NCBI GenBank assembly: GCA_032433595.1
Contig: JASWJB010000002.1
Coordinates: 124,001-188,000 of the forward strand
DNA from: Conoideocrella luteorostrata
Taxonomy: Eukaryota > Ascomycota > Sordariomycetes > Hypocreales > Clavicipitaceae
DNA: 64,000 nucleotides
Reading direction: 5' to 3'
The notes below the pieces were generated by a model, which saw nothing but the letters and a program-made list of their open reading frames with translations, searched no databases and was not told where the DNA came from. Position numbers and translations under genes: made by a program. This document shows, one piece after another, positions 55,241-64,000 of this stretch. Each line of letters opens with the position of its first letter. Within the stretch, counting starts at the first letter, position 1.

Positions 55241-56960
55241 CTAACCGACGTCGGGGTCAGGATTGGTGGCCCGCAGAACCTTGGGTTGTTGGATTCTTCT
55301 GGAGTAGTCGTGATCGTCACGGAGGGTGCCAATACTCTCTCGACTGCCATTGCGGGCATACAAGCTTTGTTGAAAGGGGTTCATGCGTGGATCAACCGGG
55401 AGAGTACTGCTTCGGTTGCCGGTGGACCCTGGGGAGCCCGGAGCCCGCGACATTTCAGCACGACCAGACCCCATCATACCAGACGAACTGCCGCGAATGC
55501 TCGGATCATCTTGATAGTCCTCTTGTTGCTGTTGCTTCTTGCGGCGGAAGTAGCAGAACATAATAAAAGCTGCCAAGGCTAGGACGCCACCCACAACACC
55601 AACAACGATTCCAACGATTGCACCAGTTTTCAGTCCACTTTCCTGAACAGTGATGCCTTGGTTGTCGCCTGAAGCATGGCCAGTTACGGTGGGAATAATT
55701 GTCACTGTCTTGACCGTACCGTCGGCGGTAACCGTTTCGATGGACGTAGTGGCCGGCTTGGGCGTTTTCGTTTTCGTCGTGGTTGCTGTTGTCTCTGTCT
55801 CTGTCTCTGCCTGCGATGTGGTTGACTAAAGGGAAGTTCAAGTTAGTGAGTAATAATCGCAGTGTGATGATTGTGGCGCAGGACACGAAGGGCATATGAA
55901 GATCATATGAATTGCTGTGCAGTGAAGTAGAACAGGGCTTGCAAACACTGTTGAAAGGGGGAAGCATTGTACCATGGGCACAGAGGTTCTTGAGGGATCA
56001 AATGCAGAGATCGAGGGGCTTATCAAGGTCGAGCCTACAGTGTAACTGCTGCTTGTACTGCTACTGCTACTACTGCTCGTCGGAATCGAGGAGCTAGACG
56101 TAGAGATAGAAGAAGATGTGGCCTGCACCGTCTCAGTCACTGACGCCATGTCGCCATATCTTAGTATGCAGAGTTAAAACTCCGACAAATGTGCATATTG
56201 CCTTGCCAAAAAAGACGAGTCCATGTCAAAAGGCTTGCATGTAAATGAATGAAGCAAAAGACCAATAAACAAAAACGACAACATAGGCAGCACACGGAAA
56301 TCCATTGCCATTTCCCCCAGCGGCAGGTTCGCATATCCAGACTAATCACATAACGAAGGACAAGCAAGGCGGATGAAAGAGGGTGGCGGAATTGCAAGAA
56401 AAACGACGAAAACGCAACGTGGCGGCAAACATGCCAGGCAAGTCAAGGCTGAGGGAAACTTACAGGGATGCTTGATGGGACGCTTGACGGGGGAGTACTT
56501 CCGCCTTTAGTGCCAGACGGCAAAGCACCGTCAAGGACAATATAGGCATATAAACCAGGGCCGCCGCACTTCTCTTGAGGATAGCCAGGACAGTTTGAAT
56601 TGCATCTGGATGTGCTGACTTGAGTGGACCCGTCAGGAGTGAAGCTGGAACACCAGCAGCTGTTGGATTGTGTGATGGCATACGCAAAACCACCGGGTGC
56701 GCAGAAGTCATGACAGAGGCCATTGGTCTGGTACATGCTGACGTCTGATGACATACTATCGTTAGTTGGAGCGCATTACAGCGTAAAAACACGCAGGGGC
56801 TTCAGATGAACATACTCCTGTCCGACGATGCAGTATTGAAGCTTGCACAAATTTTGGCATCGAACGCGTTGGCAAGGCCTGTCCAAATGCTAGCTATAGC
56901 CATGAGACTGCTCAGGCCTTGGCCAGTCATCAAGCAAGACGGTGACATGGCGAATGTCAT
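55241..56960 (-). CDS. WSC-domain cell-wall stress sensor
   Basis: About 386 aa from exons 56960-56816, 56744-56464, 56122-55973 and 55825-55241. The third donor could instead be at 56038, giving about 364 aa; both keep the frame. Layout: signal peptide (to about ANA, residue 32); one WSC domain with its paired cysteines (KICASFNTASSDR, then, across intron 1, CHDFC, SNSCWCSS, RCNSNCPGYPQEKCGGPG); a Ser/Thr-rich mucin-like region; one transmembrane helix (AIVGIVVGVVGGVLALAAFIMF); and a cytoplasmic tail starting RRKKQQQQEDY. This is the Wsc1/Slg1 architecture of plasma-membrane sensors feeding the cell-wall-integrity pathway. WSC proteins of other roles exist, so orthology to Wsc1 is not claimed. 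Confidence 0.88.
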
Positions 56961-57993
56961 GATGGTGACGACAAGAGCGAGAATGAGACCTTTAGTTCAG
57001 AGATGTGAGCAATTCATGTTGACTTTGAGTTAACGGTCCCACGTAGGGCTAGAGTTGTTGATGTTTTCTTTACCTTTTGAAGATTGCACGACTTCACAAT
57101 GAGGGAATAGGTGATGGTGGGAGTTCACCACATAGTACACAAAAGCTTGAAACGAAGTTCCGTTTAGCAGTTCGCGGCCATTACCAGGCCAAACGAGCTC
57201 GGGTACCGGCGACGTTCTTGTTTTCGAATCAACTATGCGCACCAAAAGGGACCAACAACAGCGGGTGTTGGTGTAACTTCCACCCGTCCAGTCGATCGCT
57301 GGAAGACAGGAAGTTCGGGCAGTGCTGTGGTTTGGTGCGGGATCGGATGGACAATGGGGTCGTCCAAGATTCGTATCGTAGATTCGACAATAGTGATCTG
57401 AGATCCGAGAATAAATCGACGACAAGAGAATGTGAAATGGAAAACTGATGCCAAGCGAGAGGCGTATTACGGAGACAGGAGAAGGAGAGCGAGTGTATGG
57501 TGGAGACTGGATGGCCGAGCGAAGGAGATACCCAGAGCGGTGCAAGCTTGGAACGCGGTTCACAAGAGGTCACGAGCTGCACGAGGAGCTGTTTCTTTGT
57601 CAGAGGTATTCGCTTTTCTCCGAGTCTTGAGTGTCGTCGGCGAAATAGTTGTGCCTGTACGGGCGCGGTTTGTGTATAAGGCTGCGCAGGTTGTCCAGTC
57701 ACGGAGACTGGAATGTTGCTAAGTCCGCAAACAGTCGAACCACAACAATCGCCGGCGTTGACGACTGGGACACGGTAATTAAAAGCCGACGACGACTACA
57801 ATCCAAGCTCCAAGTCAATTTTTCGCAATTGAAGCAATAGCCAAGAGACGCAACCTGTTGATAGGAAAGGAAGAAGGAGGGAAAACGAGAGAATTGTGGT
57901 TAGGTTAGGTTCGAAGAGGAGGTGCAAGTGGAGAGCGGAAGGAAGGACTCGACTTGGCGTGGTGGACGGACCAAAAAAAAAAAAGATTCACAT

Positions 57994-58011
57994 ACACACA
58001 CACACACACAC
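57994..58011 (+). repeat. AC dinucleotide microsatellite
   Basis: About nine AC units, preceded by a 12-A run at 57973-57984. Confidence 0.9.
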
Positions 58012-60212
58012 GGCAGACACCACAGCAGCACATTGAACAAGTAGAGAGGCTGGTGGGCGGGTAGAAAAGGAGCGAGGCAAGGTTCTAGCAGATGGTAGAT
58101 ACTAGCACGGGCATTTGGGTGCGCGATCGGGTTGTCGAAGGCGGCGATTGGCATCTTGAGGGGTGTGTGAGGTACCCACGGGAATACGGAGTACAATATG
58201 CACAATGTGTGTGCAAGGGCCCCATAGCGGATAAATTCATTGCTACCTACGGAGTACACAGATGGGGGTCGCCAGAGGGAAAAGTAACGACCATTTGCAC
58301 AAGCATTGGACGCACCGGGGACTGGCGCTGGGTGATGGCCATTTATCATGGGAATCATGAGCGGCTTGGACAGGGGGGGGTGACATGGGAGGCGTGACGA
58401 GACGACCACACGGGTGGACAGTCATCGGTTGAGTGGTTGAGTCTGCGCAGCTGCTCCGCAGACTCTTTGGCTATAGCAACTCCTGCAACCACGGAAGGTA
58501 GCCACTCCGGACCAAAGCGGAAAGTGGAGAGGCGAGCCAGGGTGGTGATTCACTGAGGACGACAGAAGAGTGGGCAATGCAGCGGCGCCGGCGTCTCGAT
58601 CGGTGATGCTGCTACTGGTCTCTGCAGCAGTTGGTCGTACCGCTTTACGCGAGAGGCATTGAGAACAGATGAGGCAGCGTGCATCGTCTCATGCCAGATT
58701 CAAGTTTGGGAAGGGAACTAAAAGAAGATGCAAAGAAGAAAGGGTCCTCGGAATTGCAGGATTGTCTCGCGAGCGGCGTGGCATCTGCCAGTACGAGAGT
58801 CGACGGACAAACCCAAGTGTTTCTTGAGAGTGCAACTTCGTGTTCAGAGGTGGCTTGTAATACGATGCTCGTAAAATCTTCACAACAAAGCGTATGCCGC
58901 CTCGCTCCTGTTCAAGACTAACCACTAGCCAGAAGAAGACAGGGTCAAGCTATCAAGTACTCCGTACTCGGTACTCCGTAGTTTTGTGAATTATAATCCG
59001 AGCATAGCAATACAATACTCCATAGCCTGAAAATAGCAATGAGGCTTGTTGAGACACTAGAGACACGGAGCAGAATTAGGTGTCGAATAGTTACACACGT
59101 ACATAGTTGGTTGCCTTCAGATGGTTTCCGTGGTCCAATGTTACATCTCTTCGAGTGTGCAAAGGCTTCTTCGGGCCCATGGGCCCACAACATAGAGCTT
59201 CGGTGATGCTTGTTAACGAGTAGTTTTGTCAATTTAGGCAGGTTGCTCTGCTTCAGATGAAAAGCTGCCAGCATTATTACCTGCTTGAGCCCTTGCTGTC
59301 AGGTCAAATGCTGCTGCTATCAGCAGCACAGAGTTGTCGGACTGCCTGCGGAGCACTCCGTACCGTCTCCTTTCTTTTCAGCTGCCAAATTGCCGGTCGG
59401 ACAGCCATGGAGAGAACTGCCACCCACCATTCTTTTTCCATGGCCACATTCCGGAACGCCGGATACCAAATTCGGGGCCAGCGCTAATTAACACGATGGG
59501 GCCGACATGGAATATCTTGGATGTTGTCCACTAACTAACCCATGCAGGAGGACGTGGTGGTCCGCTCGTTCTTGGAATCGCGCTGGTGGCCGGCGCCATT
59601 GATCGCGTAGGATGTCGCGGACCCCTGGCCGCCCTTGATCCTGCTGTTGCCTACCAATTGCCACCCTGCATTCTGCCGGTGTCTTTTGCCCTTGAACCTG
59701 GCAACCTGGCTTATTCTACCGGTATTCTATGGAGGTCAACAAATAATATATGGAGAGTGGAGGGAATGGCGTCACCGGCACGCGGCAAGCAGAAGGAACG
59801 CTTGGGCAGGGCGAAGCATCTTGCCATTTACCAGCAGAAACAAAATAAAATATAAATAAAATGCACGGCCCATGGGCATATCCGCGACGGCAGAAATTGT
59901 CTGGCAGGTCGGCATCCACAATGGTTTGCTACACAAGACATTTCCCGCAACAGAGTGCACAAACAGCAGCTGAAAGTGGCTCTGAATTTGCGAGGGCAGA
60001 GTGCTCCGTACGGCGTATTGTATTGTACTAGTAGCTACATCTTGTCGCAGCAAATTCTAGCCACTGGTTGAACCACGGTAGGCCAATGTGTCGCAAAAAA
60101 TGCAAATCGTAGCTTTCACATCTACAAAATGCTGGGAACATGTACATGGAATTTAACAAATATTTTCTTTTGGTTTTTGGCTTTCTGCTAGCTATTGGCT
60201 TTCATCTTTTCT

Positions 60213-60228
60213 GTACGGAGTACGGAGT
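60213..60228. repeat. Doubled TACGGAGTA motif
   Basis: TACGGAGTACGGAGTA. A member of the motif family found singly at many intergenic places in this window (for example 8357, 39003, 43044, 46062, 48856, 52881, 58185, 58248, 58958, 58972, 61128). Confidence 0.8.
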
Positions 60229-60532
60229 ACAGGTATGGACAAACATTACGTTGGGGCAATGCACGTGCACTCGAAACTCTATGGTACACACAGCTTAAAC
60301 TTCGGTCGTCCTGCACTGCCAGGCTTTCAGGGGCAAACAAATAATTGTCAGCAGAAACAAACACACTCGTCCAGTCAGAGCTCGTTTCTTTTTTTCCTAG
60401 AGTGCCGTCACCCGAACACAGCTAGATAGCCCCAGAGATAATGTCGAGCATCAAAGACCAAGAGCCCCTCTATTTCTGCATCCTTCATCTCGGGCGTTGT
60501 GCTCCGGATAAGCAGCCATACACCAGATGGAG

Positions 60533-60547
60533 TACTCCGTACGGAGT
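60533..60547. repeat. Palindromic ACTCCGTACGGAGT element
   Basis: TACTCCGTACGGAGT is a perfect inverted repeat formed by head-to-head copies of the same motif. It lies in non-coding DNA. Confidence 0.8.
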
Positions 60548-63500
60548 GCAATTATTGTAATACGTTAATGTCGGAGCTCGGAACACTCTCCCACGTCTCC
60601 CACTGCTCCGCCAGCCCTGCAGAGACCGACTGGACTTCACACAGACAGCAGCTGTCATAGCGGCTCCATTGATCTTCTCTGCGAGATTGCGATGTTCGCT
60701 CCTCCCAAGGAATCCACATGTAATTTGTGGACGCCACATTGTTTCCATTGCTGCACCGTACTCCCGACTCCACAAACTGATGCAGGCTTCCTGCGGCGAC
60801 CATTGCCCGCCAAATCAATCGAGCCATCCTGCAGCAACCTTCGTGGTTCATTTAGCCACAACTATCACAACGGACGTCGGGTTTCAATGAGAACGACACA
60901 AATAGATAGATAATTATCTGCTCGAAGGGGATATGTATTTTTCACCAAGAGAATTTTTCGCCAACATGAATAATTCAATTTTATACCTCTACCTACCACA
61001 TACGACCATACCTACTAGAATATACGGGATCCCGTCAAGATCTTCTGTCGTGTTGTTTGGCCTCATCTTATAGAGGTATGTGCCTCCACAAGTTGAGGTT
61101 GCGGCGTCTGTTGTTGGAGGACGACCTACTCCGTACCTTCTCGCGATTGCCATTCTGATGAACGACATGTATCTGGGCTCTTCATGACGAGCCAAATGCG
61201 ATCTGCCCGCAGGAGACTACTTTGTTTTACATATTGTATCTAGTATAACAAAAAGACCCTTTGTTAGGATTTATTGTGCGCATCAATGATAACCCGGCGT
61301 GCCCGATCGGAAGCAGTTGTCTGTCTCTTTCAAGCATTAATTGTCTGTATGCACCACGAAATTAGGGCTTAATTTAAGCTTTGCAAACCTGTGCGGTTTG
61401 ACACGCTGCCCGGTCGAGTCATCGCAATGAAGCCTTGACACGGCAGCGATGTGACTCTTTCACGATGTAAAAGTTCAATGTTGAGTACAAACTCAGAACC
61501 GACATGTTGAGTGCAAACCCAAAATCGTATCGCAGGAGACTACATCAAATAGAAATCCGTAGCGTAAAGCTTGAACAAGAGCGAGAGAACTTGACTATAA
61601 AACGACCTCTTTGTCGCTCCTTCGCATTAGCATCAACCTTTCTACTCTGAAACATCCCTCAACTTCTTTGCAATGGCTTTTCAATCTTCCACCACACAAT
61701 GACTCTATCATGGCAAGCACTTTTCCACCAATCACACTCCGGATACCTACCCTGGCCCCTCGACCGTTGCTCTTCCACCCACGCAATTTCCAGAATCACA
61801 ACGAGTACAGGACAGAAGGGGAAGAAATGATGAGCTTCTTCTTCACATCGAAGGGCAAGCCTCCGAATGCAATGGAAAAAAAGAGAAAAAAAAAGTGATG
61901 GCGCGTCACCTGAGGTAATGTAATACCAGAGACACAAAGAAATAAATCAAAAATTATGCCGGGCACTTACCAGGCCTACTAATCATGCCAGGTGTTAGAC
62001 GCCTCACGCAGGGCCTGGCAATCTTAGTACCCAACCTGGCCTCCTGAGCGCCAGTGATGGGCCGCGGGGGACCATAAGGTCCGCCTCATCTTATGAGGAG
62101 AAAGAAAGGAAAAGAGAGGAAAACAAGATGAGCATGGAAAGCATGGAAATTTATACAATTGAAAAAGTATGTGCTCGCTTGTTATTTCTTCTTTGTTCAG
62201 TGGCATGCGAGGTTGATCAAGGGAAAGAATCATCAAATAGCTAACAAAAATGGCAGGCACAGCGTCCGCTAGGCAAACTCTTTGCATAGTTGTCAAATGG
62301 GAGAAAGCGCTGCCTCCAAGGCTGGCAGGTCCCAAAACTGCCACATGCCTCGCTTGCGTCAGGAGCGCCACTCGTCAAAGGACGTGAGAAGACGGTCGAG
62401 ATGGGCGTAACTGAATTACCAGAGTCTTGCTGGCAGCTCTCGGTTAGCTCTTGGCTGGAACATAAAGCATGACGCATGAAGCATGTCACAGCTTGGCCCA
62501 GCGTAAGGAACTAGAGTATTGGGCAAAGGCACCTGGACACACTCGGCAGCATGAACAACTTCGCCCTTGCGCTTTATCCATGGGGAAGGCACATGGTGGG
62601 CAAACAAGAGCTTTGGCGGAAACCACGGATACATATCTGCCTACCTACCTACGTAAGAGACTTTTGGTGTCTGGTTGGAAGAGGTTCGGAAGTACAAGGG
62701 GACGGGTCGAGGACGAAGATGGAGGATTGCCTAAAGAATGAAAGGAAGGGGAGGGAGAGGCGTGGCAATGCAGAGCGGGCATCATCTTATACCTAATTTA
62801 TCCCTCGCAGTTGCTGAGGAGAGCACCTGGACACACTGACGAGCGTAATTGAACCTCACGTCTACTTTGTGATGCGTATCAACACGATGTGATTTTACTG
62901 TCCGAACTTTCTACGACCATAGGTGGTAGAAAGCTCGGGATCCCGTCACGCTCTCTCCCTTAATCAAGCTAGTAAAGGGACGATTAGTAGTTGGGTCGGT
63001 GACGACCAGCGAACACCGGCTGTTGTATGTTTTTTTTTTTTTTCCAGTCTTGAACGGTTGTTTTGAGATGGAATTTGTGATGCTGTCCAGACATTGTGCA
63101 TGTGATTGCTTGCCTGCGCGCGCAGTCAATTGGTGGCCGCATGTCTGGTCAGACGGCCGAGGGTGTACGGTTGGGCACCAAAAATTGGCTAATGGCTGCC
63201 CGCCAACCAGCCGCCCTCGCACAGACGGCAGTGGCACGGCGCAAACATCTGTAGCTATCACGTCACTCTTGCCCTCATCTAACTAAAATGTCAACAGCCA
63301 ATGCATCCGTCTGCGATCATGTCTCTGACCGCATCTCAGAAAGAGCCCACGCATTAATCACACAGTTCTAGCCGCATTCTCCAGATGATTTCGTTTCAAC
63401 ATATGAAATGTTTAGGACTGATTATGTTTCGCTGGAGTATGTTTGAGCACAGGGCAATAACAGGCACAGACAGAATTGGACCAAGGACGGAGAACTCCGC

Positions 63501-64000
63501 AAATCTTAAACCATGTAGGTTCACGTTGACGCCAGCCTACAGAGTGCACAGGAGAGAGCGAGAGAGGGAGTAAACAGGAGCCTCTGCCGCCGAGATGAAT
63601 TTCTGGTTTTCGCCTCGAATTTCCCTTTTTGCTCAGCCACGAGGCCATTTGGACCTTTTAAGGTGAGGAATTAACTAGTAACTATACGGTACGGAACAGT
63701 CAACGAAAACTATCCAAACTGGACGAATACTTGACCCCTGATCCATCGCACAAGATGAGCCAGGGCCCAGATTTGACCATGATCAGCTGGATTTGTGACA
63801 ATGGCCTGCAGGCCGTTCCCGCCGATCCGATGGGGCTCTCACACGCCACCACCTCTAACGATTGGTTCCGTTGTTTTGCAGCAAGGACACCCCCGGCTTC
63901 CGCGTTGGCAGTGCTCCCGTTGTAAAATTTGAGGCAAGCAGGGGGGGAGGGGGGTGGTCAAGGGCGCTGGAACCTTGGCCTCTTGAAAATAAAACCAGGC

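Larger units (their letters stand above)
56961..64000. other. Gene-poor region at the right edge
   Basis: About 7 kb with no recognisable protein or RNA gene. The first 1-1.5 kb is probably promoter and 5' leader of the WSC gene. It contains the AC microsatellite, poly-A and poly-T runs, and a concentration of TACGGAGTA motifs between 58.1 and 61.2 kb. Open frames of up to about 170 codons lack domain similarity. Confidence 0.5.

Noticed and set aside
57030..57702. Minus-strand open frames upstream of the WSC gene
   Set aside because: Several frames are open at once with low-complexity composition; more likely 5' leader or promoter.
1..64000. CRISPR arrays, bacterial operons and viral insertions
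   Set aside because: No regularly spaced repeats and no prokaryotic or viral replication or capsid signatures were seen; genes are spliced and eukaryotic.

Overview
The window is nuclear DNA of a filamentous ascomycete, most likely a sordariomycete and perhaps hypocrealean. The genes carry short GT-AG introns (mostly 48-66 nt) with CTAAC-like branch sites. The families are typical of Pezizomycotina: Zn2Cys6 regulator, HET protein, Ppo-type oxygenase, unspecific-peroxygenase-like enzyme, LaeA-like methyltransferase, rhodopsin-like PTH11-type membrane protein, subtilase, M43 protease, WSC sensor, GH76. No bacterial operon, CRISPR array, rRNA or convincing tRNA is visible. Introns were placed by reading splice sites and checking phase and family conservation; they are predictions.

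Layout. 0-7 kb: a Zn2Cys6 regulator convergent with a dihydrodipicolinate-synthase-family lyase, a decayed methylmalonate-semialdehyde dehydrogenase, and a small protein made of CxxCxGxG zinc-knuckle repeats. 9-11 kb: a Cdc37-type Hsp90 co-chaperone. 14-18 kb: a secreted M43 metalloprotease with a 48-bp tandem-repeat tail, and an 88-aa three-exon protein of the conidiation/stress KGG-like type. 20-27 kb: an accessory group comprising a methyltransferase, an alpha/beta hydrolase, a rhodopsin-like membrane protein and a subtilase, lying among A+T-rich DNA. 28-31 kb: a HET-domain gene. 32-39 kb: a very large Ppo/linoleate-diol-synthase-like protein (about 1450 aa) divergent from a haem-thiolate peroxygenase. 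39-45 kb: housekeeping-like membrane genes (DUF1772, ARV1, an uncharacterised type I membrane protein, an EXPERA/TMEM97-like protein). 46-53 kb: a broken ankyrin gene, a GH76/DFG5 mannanase, and a glutamyl-tRNA synthetase pseudogene that has lost its catalytic core. 55-57 kb: a WSC-domain wall sensor. 57-64 kb: no recognisable gene.

Functional themes. One is oxylipin/peroxygenase chemistry (Ppo-like plus UPO-like, sharing a 1-kb divergent promoter). Another is secreted proteolysis (M43, S8). A third is wall biogenesis and sensing (GH76, WSC) with ER lipid handling (ARV1, EXPERA). The methyltransferase/hydrolase/membrane-protein trio could be a small metabolite cluster, but no backbone enzyme is present. 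Three pseudogenes, a 60-bp dispersed repeat in three copies, A+T-rich stretches and many TACGGAGTA motifs show that much of the window is accessory and has been remodelled.
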